Source: RPQJ01 sp031404015 (GTDB lineage Bacteria > Pseudomonadota > Gammaproteobacteria > Steroidobacterales > Steroidobacteraceae). From it: a stretch of DNA of 45,887 bases. Shown here piece after piece: positions 16,615 through 24,878 of the stretch. The stretch is from NCBI GenBank assembly GCA_031404015.1, contig JANNGT010000382.1, positions 1 to 45,887 of the forward strand, in the 5' to 3' direction. The stretch's first letter is position 1. Every line of letters begins with the position of its first letter. The notes below the pieces were generated by a model. It was not told the origin of the DNA. It saw nothing but the letters and a program-made list of their open reading frames with translations, and did no database searches. Both the position numbers and the translations under genes were made by a program.

Positions 16615-19087
16615 AGCGTGCGATCCTGAAGCCGACGTCGTCGCGGCGGCCGTTGCCTGAGTCACGAAAGGCGGTCCGCAGTTCAGTGACGGTTGCATGC
16701 CGCCAGCTCGAGCCGCGTATCACATGCAGGTTGGCTGCGGCAGCCGACAGCGGGTCGACGGCAACCGCGCCAGTCGCAGGTTGCACTGCGTACGGGTCCG
16801 TCGTCCATTCGGCCACGTTGCCACCCATGTCATGGAAGCCCAGCGCATTGGCCGCGAACGATCCCACGCTGGCCGTGGCCGCGCTGCCATCGTCGAGGTC
16901 GGCGAGGAACGTCTGCAACAGCGGTTGCGCGCGCCGGTCGCCGAAATTGCCCGCGCCGGCCGGCACGGGCAGCACGTCGCCCCAAGGGTATTTGCGCAGC
17001 GTGCCGTCACGGTTGCCGCGCGCTGCCCACTCCCACTCGGCTTCAGTGGGCAGGCGATACCCGGTCGTGGCCGGCTGCACGGGGACGAGGCTGCCGCCCT
17101 GCGACTGGTAGGCCGCCGGCAGGCCCTCCTGCTGGCTGAGCCAGTTGCAGAACCCGGCAGCGTCCTGCCACGTTACGTTGACCACGGGCTGGCGGTCGAG
17201 TTCGAGTGTGTTCTGGCCGACGAAGCCCGAGCGATGCTGCGGGCGGAACTGCTTGAACTCACCGTTGGTGACTTCGTGCGTGCCGAGGTAAAAGCGGCGG
17301 CGCAATTCGACAGGACGTTGGGACTCATTGGCGCGACGTCCGGATTCGCGGCGCGGACTGCCCATCGTGAATGCAGCGGGGCCGAGCAAGCGCAGTTCCG
17401 CGCCCGACTTCGTGCGCACCGTTGCAGGTATTGCGGCCGACGCAGGCGCAGCGCCCGCTGCAACCGTGGCCGCCGCTCCGGTCGTGCCCACTGCAGCCAC
17501 CGCGGCGGTCTCGGGCGCGCTGCCACCCGCTTCGAGTCGCACGTTCAAGACCTGCGGCAGGCCGGGGCGCGGAGTCACGTTCGTGCGGTAAGTTCGAAAG
17601 CCCGCGAGCCGCACCTCGAGTTCCGTGCGGGCCGCCGGCAGCCGGAGCGCCTGCCCTGCCTTGCCCACCCTGCGACCGTTGGCGATGATTTCGGCAGACG
17701 CCGGCTCCGCCAGGACGGTGATCTCGCCGTAGATCGGCGCGAGTGTCAGCTGCACTTCACGACGCATGCCCGCGCCAACGTTGAGTTCGGTCGTTGCCGG
17801 TTCGTAGCCATCACGCGCCGCGACCACGTCCAGCGCGACGTCGGGCCGCACCTCGAGCGTCAGTGGCGAGCGGCCGCGGAAGGCGCCGCCCATGCTGACG
17901 CTGGCTCCGGCCGGATCCGTGCGCACGACCAGCGTGCCGTCGGGCAGGCCGAGTTGCACGGGTCCGAGCGTCTGCGGTTCGTTGGCGACGACCTGGACGT
18001 CGCTGATCCAGTGCTTGAAACCCGGATGGCGCAGTTCGATCCGATGGGTGCCGGCATCGAGTTCCAGTGACGCTGGCGTTACCCCTTGCGCCGCGCCGTC
18101 GACGAGCACGCTCGCGCCCGTGGGCTCGGTGAGGACACGAACCGGCGCCCACGCAGCGATGAGTTGCGGCGTGAGTGTCTGGCGAGTCTGCATGCCCTGA
18201 ATGTCGACGGTGGTCTTGAACGGCTGGTAGCGCGGCGCCGTCACGACGAGTTCGTGCCGTCCTGCCGGCAAACGTATCTCGCCAGGTGCCGCGCCTGCGT
18301 CCCTGCCCGCGACGCTCACTCGAGCCGGAACCGGTGTCTGCACGACGAGAATGCCAGGCAGCTTCTGCAGCGCGAACTTGAACGTCTGGTTCGGCGCGTC
18401 GGTCACGACGACTGGCGCGCGCAGCGTGGCGTATCCCGCCCGCTGGATTTCCGCGACGTAGCGGCCGGCACGCACGAACAGGTGGCCGGCGACGGGCAAC
18501 CCAAATCCACCTTGCAGTTCCACAGTGCTGTCGGCCGGGTCGACGGCGATGCGCACCGCATGCCCCGTCGCGAAGAACCACGTGCTGAAAAGCAGGAACG
18601 CGGCGAGCACGCTGCCCAGCAGCACCGGCCACACTCGCCGCCTTGCGCCTGCCGCCTTGAGAGGACGACGAAAGGCAACCGCTGCGACTTGCTCATCGTC
18701 GGCGTTGTCGCCGCCGCTGACGATCGCGGCAGCCGGAGCTTCGGGCGGCAGGGTAATGTTGCCGCCACTTCCGTCCTCGACGATCAGCACGCGCTGCGAG
18801 TTCTCGGTCGCGACACGCAGCCGACCCCGCGCAACATCGATCACGTCACCGGCGCGCAACCACGTGGCGCGCAGCACCGGTGCGCCGTTGCACAGGGGCG
18901 GTTCCGCGCCTGCGGCGGGCTGCAGGAACAGCTGGCCGTCGTGCAACGCCACCCATGCGAGCGTGCCGCCCTGCACGCCCGGCAGCACGACCGTGTTTCC
19001 GGCGCCACCGATGCTGACCGGAAAATCCATCGCCGCAAGCGGACGCTCGCCGAGTGGATCGCGCAGCAGCAGTTCCGTGGCGCTCAA
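16604..19087 (-). CDS. FHA–TM–five PEGA repeats–FGE-sulfatase-fold membrane protein
   Basis: The 827-residue protein reads as: an FHA-like domain (about 1-100, PVSIGGAGNTVVLPG); a membrane helix (about 152-173, VWPVLLGSVLAAFLLFSTWF); five PEGA-type repeats (about 178-517), each with a DPA/EPxxA motif and an LPAG/LDAG-type turn; then a formylglycine-generating-enzyme-like domain (about 557-827) with TMGSP, RLPTEAEWEWAARG, NVAEW, VIRGSSW and DVGFRIAR. The two catalytic Cys of true FGE are missing (RGSSWRHATVTELRTAF), so it is likely a binding domain, as in T6SS TagR. Its FHA faces the cytoplasm and the rest the periplasm. The start is TTG, overlapping the kinase gene's TGA by 4 nt, with GAGGAA upstream; the next in-frame ATG would cut into the FHA domain. 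Confidence 0.87.
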   Translation of the reverse strand: MSATELLLRDPLGERPLAAMDFPVSIGGAGNTVVLPGVQGGTLAWVALHDGQLFLQPAAGAEPPLCNGAPVLRATWLRAGDVIDVARGRLRVATENSQRVLIVEDGSGGNITLPPEAPAAAIVSGGDNADDEQVAAVAFRRPLKAAGARRRVWPVLLGSVLAAFLLFSTWFFATGHAVRIAVDPADSTVELQGGFGLPVAGHLFVRAGRYVAEIQRAGYATLRAPVVVTDAPNQTFKFALQKLPGILVVQTPVPARVSVAGRDAGAAPGEIRLPAGRHELVVTAPRYQPFKTTVDIQGMQTRQTLTPQLIAAWAPVRVLTEPTGASVLVDGAAQGVTPASLELDAGTHRIELRHPGFKHWISDVQVVANEPQTLGPVQLGLPDGTLVVRTDPAGASVSMGGAFRGRSPLTLEVRPDVALDVVAARDGYEPATTELNVGAGMRREVQLTLAPIYGEITVLAEPASAEIIANGRRVGKAGQALRLPAARTELEVRLAGFRTYRTNVTPRPGLPQVLNVRLEAGGSAPETAAVAAVGTTGAAATVAAGAAPASAAIPATVRTKSGAELRLLGPAAFTMGSPRRESGRRANESQRPVELRRRFYLGTHEVTNGEFKQFRPQHRSGFVGQNTLELDRQPVVNVTWQDAAGFCNWLSQQEGLPAAYQSQGGSLVPVQPATTGYRLPTEAEWEWAARGNRDGTLRKYPWGDVLPVPAGAGNFGDRRAQPLLQTFLADLDDGSAATASVGSFAANALGFHDMGGNVAEWTTDPYAVQPATGAVAVDPLSAAAANLHVIRGSSWRHATVTELRTAFRDSGNGRRDDVGFRIARYAQ

Positions 19088-21405
19088 ATGGGTTCCTCGC
19101 AGCGCACGACGAGGGTAGGCGGCGGCGTGCCCGGCAACAGGGTCAGTTCCTTGCGCACGTCGCGAAATCCCTGGCGGGTGCCGACGACGGTATAACGGCC
19201 GGGCATCAGTTCCACGTTCTTCTGTTCGAAAAACCCAAGCTTACCAACCCGATAGATCTGCACGTCCGTCGCGTTGTCGGAGGCGAGCGCCACCGCGATC
19301 GGCGTTTCGGCCGCGCGCAGCATCTGCGCAAGTTGCGCCCGCTGTTCCTGCAGGTGTGCGCCAGGCGTCGCGATGCGGGCCGCGCGTTCGAGCACGTTGC
19401 GCGCGATGTCGCGGCCGGCGGGACTGTAAAGACGCTCGGGCTTCGCCAGGAAAGATTGCAGCTCGGCGTCCATCATCGCGCGCGGTTCAGCACGCTCCAC
19501 CCCTTCCTGCGCGGCGCGCAGCGCCGGCTCGGCCTTCAGTGCCTCGCCGTACAACGCCAGCGCCTGCGACCATTGCTCCGTGCGTTCGGCCGCGAGCGCG
19601 CGATCGATCGTGCCGCTCAACGATCGCGTTTCGCCCGCGCGACGGATCTGCTGCAGGCCGTCCGCAACCTCGGCTGTGCCAGGGCGAATGCGATCCGCGC
19701 GTTCGAATGCGGCCTGTGCCGCTGGGTAGTCCTTGCGCGCAAGCGCAGTCATCGCCTGCGCCATGGCCGCAGCGTAGACATCGTTGGTCTCGCGCGCTCC
19801 CAACCGCGCGATGCCCGCCTGGGCGCCTTGCGTGGCTGGATCGAGTTGCAACGCGCGACGATACGCGGCGAGCGCCGACTTCGCGTCGCCTGCCTGTTCG
19901 GCTCGTGCACCTGCTGCCGTTTCCCGCAGCACGTCGTCGAGCACGCGTGCGCGCGCGAGTCCCGTTCGGGCGCCGGCATCGTTCGGCGCCACCTGCAAAA
20001 CTGCTGCATACCTCTCTGCCGCAGCCGCTGCCCGACCTGCCGCGAACGCGGCGGCCGCCGCTGCCTTGCGCTCGGCAATGACCGCCGGCAAGCGCTGCTC
20101 CAGCCCAGCCAACCCCTGCGCGAGGGCATCGAACCGCTGCAGCGCCGCGTCGTAGTCGCGCGCCGTCATCGCTGCATCGCCGGCGGCGAGGTCGCGACGG
20201 GCCTGCTCGTAGGCACCGCCACCCCAGCTTGCAGCAGCACGCTGTTCGAGTTGCTGCAGCCGCGCAGGCAACGGCGCTCGGCGCGACTCCGCACGCAGCT
20301 TCACCGCGGCGAGCCGGGCCAGGTCGGCGGCCGGTTGCGCCGGAGCCTGCTTGGCCACCGGTGCCGCAGCGGGCGCGACCGGTGCCGGACGCCGGCTCTC
20401 GACCAGTCCGGGCAGCATGAAAAACGTGAAACCCGCGGCTGCCAGTGCAAGCAACAGCCCGCCCGTCAGCAGGCCGCGCCGAAATCCTTCGTTGCGCAAC
20501 GACTGCGCGGATGGCGCGGCGCTCGTGCTGCGGCGCCACTGCGCCTGCACGGGCAAGGCGTCCGCAGGCGGTCGCGGTTGCCACGTTGCCGCGGGGCTCG
20601 CAGCCGCTGCCGTCGCAGACGCGGACGCAGACGCCGCTTCGACGGCGGCTTGCAGTTCGTCACGAATGTCGCGCATCGAAGCGGGCCGCGCCTCGGCCCG
20701 CTTGGCGAGACAGCGCGCCACCAGCTCGCGCAATGCGGACGACGGCTCCGGCTGTCCCGTCAGCAGCGCGGGCGCCTCACCTCGAACCCGGTCTGGCGTG
20801 ATGTCCGGATAGAACGGCGGATGACCACTGACCAGTTCGTACAACAGCACGCCGAAGGCATAGATGTCAGCGGCCGTGGCCGCAGGTGCGCCGTCAAGAC
20901 GCTCCGGACTCGTTGAATACGGGGAAGCGCCGGTGGGCTGGATCGCCCCGATGCGTTGCGCATTGCCAAGGTCGACGAGCCGCGGCAGCCCGTCCGCGTC
21001 GAGCATGACGTTGGCCGACTTGATGTCCCCGTGGACCCAACCCTTTTCGTGCAAAGCCGCAATCGCGTCCGCGACGGGCAGCAGTCGGCGAGCGATCAGT
21101 GTCCAGGCGCGCCCGCGCAGGCGTCCGATCTCGCCGCCCGGCAGGTATTCGAACACTTCCACGGTGACGCCGTCTTCGACATGCGTGGCGAGCGGCGCCA
21201 GCAGCGTCGGGTGACTCACGGCCGCGCGGACCTGCACGGACGCAATGTCCGCAGGTTGCTGGTGCAGGCGCAGCACGACGTCCCGGCCCGACACTTCGTC
21301 GCGTGCCAGCCAGGTGTGCGCGTCGTGGCCAGTCGCCAGCGGCCGCGCGAGTCTGTATCGCGCAGCCACGACCTGCCCGCTCGCGCGTGCCGTGGTGTTC
21401 GTCAT
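19084..21405 (-). CDS. Membrane Ser/Thr protein-kinase-like protein with TPR-like periplasmic region
   Basis: The 773-residue protein has a kinase-fold domain (about 13-255): VHGDIKSANVML (D127, N132), LVDLGNA (D145, a DLG rather than DFG), SPERLDG, and DIYAFGVLLYELVSGHPPF. The VAIK Lys is replaced by Arg (R46 in VVLRLH), the glycine loop is irregular, and the helix-C Glu is not evident, so activity is uncertain. A membrane helix (about 311-332) follows, then an Ala-rich helical region of TPR-like repeats (about 340-690) and a C-terminal PEGA-like beta end (YRVGKLGFF, LMPGRYTVVGTRQGFRDV). It is probably the signalling input for the FHA proteins. The start ATG at 21405 follows the lipoprotein stop by 10 nt. 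Confidence 0.87.
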   Translation of the reverse strand: MTNTTARASGQVVAARYRLARPLATGHDAHTWLARDEVSGRDVVLRLHQQPADIASVQVRAAVSHPTLLAPLATHVEDGVTVEVFEYLPGGEIGRLRGRAWTLIARRLLPVADAIAALHEKGWVHGDIKSANVMLDADGLPRLVDLGNAQRIGAIQPTGASPYSTSPERLDGAPAATAADIYAFGVLLYELVSGHPPFYPDITPDRVRGEAPALLTGQPEPSSALRELVARCLAKRAEARPASMRDIRDELQAAVEAASASASATAAAASPAATWQPRPPADALPVQAQWRRSTSAAPSAQSLRNEGFRRGLLTGGLLLALAAAGFTFFMLPGLVESRRPAPVAPAAAPVAKQAPAQPAADLARLAAVKLRAESRRAPLPARLQQLEQRAAASWGGGAYEQARRDLAAGDAAMTARDYDAALQRFDALAQGLAGLEQRLPAVIAERKAAAAAAFAAGRAAAAAERYAAVLQVAPNDAGARTGLARARVLDDVLRETAAGARAEQAGDAKSALAAYRRALQLDPATQGAQAGIARLGARETNDVYAAAMAQAMTALARKDYPAAQAAFERADRIRPGTAEVADGLQQIRRAGETRSLSGTIDRALAAERTEQWSQALALYGEALKAEPALRAAQEGVERAEPRAMMDAELQSFLAKPERLYSPAGRDIARNVLERAARIATPGAHLQEQRAQLAQMLRAAETPIAVALASDNATDVQIYRVGKLGFFEQKNVELMPGRYTVVGTRQGFRDVRKELTLLPGTPPPTLVVRCEEPI

Positions 21406-21415
21406 GTCTTCGAAT

Positions 21416-22681
21416 TCAGCGTTGGGCGGCCGCCGGCTTGGCGGCCGTGTCCGATGTGACGGCCGGCAGGCCCGTCTCGTTTTCGTACAGGTCCCGCAGC
21501 AACTGACGCCACTCCGCGTACTGCTGGTCGGCCGAACCCTTGAGTTCGAGCGTGCGTCCCTCGATGTCCACGACGCTCGGCTGCACCTCGTTCTCGAACG
21601 AGCTGCCAAGCTGCTTCAGCGATTCGCCGTGCATCTTGATCTCGGCGCGCATGTCGAGACTGCTCTTGAACGCGTAGATTCCGCCGATGACAGCGGCGGT
21701 CGACGCGGCCGAGCCCGCACTGCTGTTGGAGTTCTGCCCTGCGACGACGCCGCCGATCACGGCGGCCGCACCAAGCAATCCGCGCGCCAGGGCCTTGCGC
21801 TTGGCCTCCGCCTCGGCCTCGAGCTCTTCGTACGCGTACTTGCGCCAGTTGGAATAGGCGTCGTCGATCGACTCGCCGAAACTGGAGTAATGCTCGTTGA
21901 GCGTGTCGATCAAGGCGTAGTCGCGCTCGCGCACCCGGTCCATGCGCTGCACGACGGGATCCTGTTCGGCGGGCAGCCGCGCGATCGCATACGTGCCGCG
22001 CCGCTGGTCATGCGTCAGGTACGGCTGGAATGCGTAGGGTGCCAGGTCCGCCGCGAAGCGCAGGCCTGCAACCTGGTGCACCTGGACCCGCTGCTCGCGC
22101 GTCAGGCTTTGACGCGCTGCCAGCAAGTCGTTGGCGATGGTGGCGTACAGGTTGTCGAAAGGATCGCGCGGCCTGGCCGGCATGTCCTTGTACGCGCGCG
22201 TGTCGGCGAGCCCTGCGTAGTCCTGCTTGAACCAGGCACGACCCGTCGCATCCGTCACGGTGATCGCGAGCTTGAGCTGGCGGCCATCGGACTCGAGGAT
22301 GCGGCCATCGATGTTGACGTCGCTGCCTGCACTGTTGGCGGGCAGCACGCGCACTTGCCCCCACTGGCCCGTGCCCTCGAGCGTGTCACGCAGCAACACG
22401 GGCATGTAGCGCGACTCGGCCTTGCGCACATCGGGGAAGATCCGCCGCTTTTCCAGCTCGGCAGAATCGGTGGGGATGTTCGGGTCGAACATGCGCACGC
22501 CCACGTCGAGCAATTCGTCCTGCGGGATCTCCGCAGTCGCCTTCTGCGCGACGATCGGCGCCATCGGTCGCTGTTCCTGCACCACGCAACCCGCCGCGCC
22601 CATGACCAACGCGCAGCCGACGACGAGGGCACGCGCCGTGCGCCAGGACGAGAGGATCCGTGGTATCGCCTGTGACGTCAC
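21416..22681 (-). CDS. Lipoprotein with glycine-zipper segment
   Basis: The 421-residue protein has a signal with ALVVGCALVMGAAGC and a lipobox Cys at 32. The mature part starts with charged segments (DVGVRMFDPNIPTDSAELEK), a beta-rich region (VRVLPANSAGSDVNIDGRIL, LKLAITVTDATGRAWF), an acidic helix region, and a hydrophobic Gly/Ala stretch (RGLLGAAAVIGGVVAG, STAAVIGGIYAF), typical of glycine-zipper proteins that insert into or span membranes. The GTG start shares a base with the upstream TAG (TAGTG), implying translational coupling. No family is known to me; the gene is placed next to the kinase, so it may anchor the kinase's periplasmic region to the outer membrane. That role is inferred. 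Confidence 0.83.
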   Translation of the reverse strand: MTSQAIPRILSSWRTARALVVGCALVMGAAGCVVQEQRPMAPIVAQKATAEIPQDELLDVGVRMFDPNIPTDSAELEKRRIFPDVRKAESRYMPVLLRDTLEGTGQWGQVRVLPANSAGSDVNIDGRILESDGRQLKLAITVTDATGRAWFKQDYAGLADTRAYKDMPARPRDPFDNLYATIANDLLAARQSLTREQRVQVHQVAGLRFAADLAPYAFQPYLTHDQRRGTYAIARLPAEQDPVVQRMDRVRERDYALIDTLNEHYSSFGESIDDAYSNWRKYAYEELEAEAEAKRKALARGLLGAAAVIGGVVAGQNSNSSAGSAASTAAVIGGIYAFKSSLDMRAEIKMHGESLKQLGSSFENEVQPSVVDIEGRTLELKGSADQQYAEWRQLLRDLYENETGLPAVTSDTAAKPAAAQR

Positions 22682-23862
22682 TAAGTGCCCTGCTTGTACT
22701 TGCGGTATTCCTCCCAGAGCCGCTCGCGCAACTCGGGGTCCGTTTCCTTCATCGCAGCTTCGCGCAGCTGGCGGGCGACGATGTCATCGTCGCGTCCATC
22801 CGGAATTCCGGCCGGCACGTCGCCGGGGCCACTGCCACCGCGCGCGCCGCCGCCAACGCCGCCCTGGCTGCCCGTGCCCGTCGCGCCGCCGCCGCCGCTC
22901 GCCCCGCCGGACCCATCCGACGCTTCGTCGCCGCTGCTCCCGCCGGTTTCGCCACTGTCTGCCGTCGGTCCGGAGCCTGTACCGTCGTCGCCTGCGCCGT
23001 CCTTGCCCGTCCCACTGTCGCCAGCCGCGCCGTCCTCACCCGCCGAGCCGGCCGCTTCATCGCCGCCCTCGCCCGTGCCGCCAGGACTGCTGGAGCGACT
23101 CGCGCGCTCCTGCGAGATCGTTTCCTGCTCCTTGCTCATGCGCGCGTCGAACACGGCGAATGTCTCGTCGAACCGACGATCGATCTGCGCGCGCTTGTCC
23201 TCGGTCGTGGCGGGTCCGCCCCCGGACTGGCCAGGTTGGCCGGATTGGCCCGACTGGCCGGATTGGCCCGACTGGCCCGACCCGGTACCGGACTGTGCCG
23301 TGCCGCCGCCGGCTTGAGCCGCACCACCCGCAGAGCCGGCTTTGCCGCCCGTGCCGGATGGGGGTGACCCGCCGCTGCCTTGCGCGCCCCCCGTGTTCGG
23401 GGCACCGCCGGCGGTCTGCCCGGCCGAGCCGGAGGTCGAGCCAGATGGGCTGGTCGAACCTGCGGTGCTGCTTCCTTGTCCGGCTCCCGACGCAGGTGGC
23501 GTCGGCCAGCCCTGCGGCTGCGGCGGCGGCGCTTCCCCGCCCGGCGCAGAGGTGCCGCCAGCACTGCCGGATTGCCCACCCGACTGGCCGCCGCTCGTGC
23601 CAGCGGACGACCCGGAACTGCCGCTGCTCGACGACGGCGAACCCGAACTGCCAGACGATGGCGAACCCGAACTGCCCGACGTCGGCGCAGACTGCCCGCC
23701 TCCGCCGCTGCTCGGGCTCGATGACCCCGATGGTGGCGTGGAGGGCGACGGGCTGGGCAGGCCGCTCGGCATGGAACTCGACGTGGTCGTCAGGCAACCA
23801 CCCGTGCACAAGGCGGCCGCGGCCACCAGCAGTGCCCTGATCAGCGATTTATTTGCCTGCAT
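22681..23862 (-). CDS. Ser/Gly/Pro-rich low-complexity lipoprotein
   Basis: The 393-residue protein starts MQANKSLIRALLVAAAALCT, followed by GGC (likely lipidated Cys23), then about 220 residues of Ser, Gly, Pro and Ala with tandem repeats such as GSSGSPSS and SGQSGQSGQ. Only two ordinary segments interrupt it: the charged block TTEDKRAQIDRRFDETFAVF (near 230-265) and the C-terminal DDDIVARQLREAAMKETDPE followed by LRERLWEEYRKYKQ. These could bind a partner while the disordered part spans the periplasm or the surface. Upstream in-frame starts to 23961 would precede the signal peptide and overlap the preceding gene's stop region, so I chose 23862. The stop TAG overlaps the next gene's GTG. Confidence 0.82.
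   Translation of the reverse strand: MQANKSLIRALLVAAAALCTGGCLTTTSSSMPSGLPSPSPSTPPSGSSSPSSGGGGQSAPTSGSSGSPSSGSSGSPSSSSGSSGSSAGTSGGQSGGQSGSAGGTSAPGGEAPPPQPQGWPTPPASGAGQGSSTAGSTSPSGSTSGSAGQTAGGAPNTGGAQGSGGSPPSGTGGKAGSAGGAAQAGGGTAQSGTGSGQSGQSGQSGQSGQPGQSGGGPATTEDKRAQIDRRFDETFAVFDARMSKEQETISQERASRSSSPGGTGEGGDEAAGSAGEDGAAGDSGTGKDGAGDDGTGSGPTADSGETGGSSGDEASDGSGGASGGGGATGTGSQGGVGGGARGGSGPGDVPAGIPDGRDDDIVARQLREAAMKETDPELRERLWEEYRKYKQGT
23224..23282. repeat. Tandem 9/18-nt repeats encoding SGQ units
   Basis: On the plus strand, alternations of GGATTGGCC and CGACTGGCC (for example 18-nt GGATTGGCCCGACTGGCC) repeat two to three times. They encode SGQ units in the lipoprotein; the length is a multiple of three, so slippage would change linker length without shifting frame. 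Confidence 0.8.
23630..23677. repeat. 24-nt tandem duplication inside low-complexity lipoprotein gene
   Basis: Two adjacent 24-nt copies (starting GACGACGGCGAACCC and GACGATGGCGAACCC) differ at two positions. They encode consecutive SGSPSSGS-type octapeptides, which shows recent expansion by duplication of this part of the protein. Confidence 0.75.
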
Positions 23863-23932
23863 GTGTCTCACGTCCCCGGTCAGCGGTCGGGTGGAGGTTA
23901 CCGCGACCGTTCTGCTCCCACCTGCTTGGATG

Positions 23933-23948
23933 CGTCGGACCGCCGACG
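23933..23948 (-). terminator. Possible weak hairpin between the first two operon genes
   Basis: CGTCGG-ACCG-CCGACG forms a 6-bp stem with a 4-nt loop just after the stop of the first lipoprotein gene, in the only long gap (95 nt) inside the operon. No T-run follows on the minus strand, so it may only pause transcription or protect the end of an mRNA segment. Confidence 0.3.
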
Positions 23949-23957
23949 GTTCAACTG

Positions 23958-24776
23958 TCAACGCGAACCCGACGATCGGGTGGTCACCCCGGCGGCCGCG
24001 GCCGGGGCGGTAGCGGGGGTGACGAGGTCATCGCCCAGCAGGAATGAGCGCAATTGATCGCTCAAGCCGTCGCAGGCTTTCTTGCGCACGGGCGTGATGA
24101 TCGGAATGGGGGCAATCACGCCGATCAGCACCGACGTGCCATTGACGTCCGTGCTGACCGTGCCGACCTCGATTGCGTCACGCAGGTCCCAGACGGACGC
24201 GACATAACCCGACTCCTTTTCCCACCAGCCGACGCCGAAACAGCCGCCACCGCCGGGTCCGATCGCACAGGCAATGCTGCCGCCGCCGTCCGTCTTGCGC
24301 GTGTTGCCGTCGACCCAGACGACGTAGCGCACGCCGATTTGCTGCAGGCGTTCGGTGACACCAGGACGCTGCAGCAGCACGCGCAGACCCGCGGTATTGG
24401 CGGGCGCGGTGCTGGGCTCGAACCAGGGGAACAGCGCGTCCGTAAATTCCTGCTCGCCGTAAATCTTGAATGGCGTGCGCGTCTTGCCTTGCGAGCGCTT
24501 GCTTTGCCCCTCTTCGGGGTGCACGAGCTCGCCACCGAGCCGCTCCTGCACGCAATCGAGGAAGCCTTCTTCGGTGCCGACGCCCTCGAGCTGCGGCTTC
24601 TTCAGCAGCACGATCGACTCATTGGCCTGGATCGGCGACGCAACCTGGCGCGTTTCGTCCACCTTGGAGGTCATGCAACCCGTCGCCAGCGCGGCGACCA
24701 GGCCGAGCCCAAGTGCGGCGCGACGGCTCATGCGAACCTCCGCCGCGGGGCGGTGCTCGATCCGTGCCTGAGCCAT
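23958..24776 (-). CDS. Lipoprotein, first gene of the VWA/TolQ-like operon
   Basis: The 272-residue protein (from 24776) has the signal core SRRAALGLGLVAALATGC with the lipobox Cys followed by MTSKVDETR. The mature domain has paired Cys (DCVQERLG, IACAIGPGGGGCFGVGWW), a beta-rich core (VRYVVWVDGNTRKTDGGG, VASVWDLRDAIEVGTVSTDV) and a C-terminal hydrophobic turn. No family is known to me. Two starts compete: the ATG at 24776 has AGGAGG 6 nt upstream, the ATG at 24731 has GGAGGT 4 nt upstream. The latter gives a conventional 18-residue signal peptide. I list the first for its better ribosome site. It is separated by 95 nt from the next gene and leads the operon. Confidence 0.82.
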   Translation of the reverse strand: MAQARIEHRPAAEVRMSRRAALGLGLVAALATGCMTSKVDETRQVASPIQANESIVLLKKPQLEGVGTEEGFLDCVQERLGGELVHPEEGQSKRSQGKTRTPFKIYGEQEFTDALFPWFEPSTAPANTAGLRVLLQRPGVTERLQQIGVRYVVWVDGNTRKTDGGGSIACAIGPGGGGCFGVGWWEKESGYVASVWDLRDAIEVGTVSTDVNGTSVLIGVIAPIPIITPVRKKACDGLSDQLRSFLLGDDLVTPATAPAAAAGVTTRSSGSR

Positions 24777-24835
24777 TGCTGTCCTCCTGCGGCTGCGCGC
24801 GTAGCGATGAGCGGCGTCAGTCCTGTGGACGGCCG

Positions 24836-24841
24836 AGTATA
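24836..24841 (-). promoter_or_regulatory. Candidate -10 element for the operon
   Basis: On the minus strand TATACT lies about 60 nt upstream of the first start codon of the eleven-gene operon. No clear -35 was found (only a T-rich CTTTTC at about 17 nt spacing), so the promoter may need an activator, or the motif may be a coincidence. Confidence 0.4.
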
Positions 24842-24878
24842 CGGTAACGTCGCGCGGGGAAAAGTCGTTACGGACGCG

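Noticed and set aside
19054..20916. Long plus-strand open frame across the kinase gene
   Set aside because: Arg/Ala/Gly-rich composition without domains; the minus strand has kinase motifs and a membrane helix.
21245..22675. 476-codon plus-strand open frame
   Set aside because: Shadow of the glycine-zipper lipoprotein gene; no signal peptide or motif of its own.
11255..24776. Reading the operon as a type VI secretion system phosphorylation module
   Set aside because: No Tss tube, sheath, baseplate or ClpV gene, and the VWA and TolQ-like parts do not belong to that module.
11255..24776. Reading the operon as Zorya anti-phage defence
   Set aside because: There is no ZorC/ZorD-like or nuclease/helicase gene, and the ZorB-like role would be taken by VWA proteins, unlike known Zorya types.
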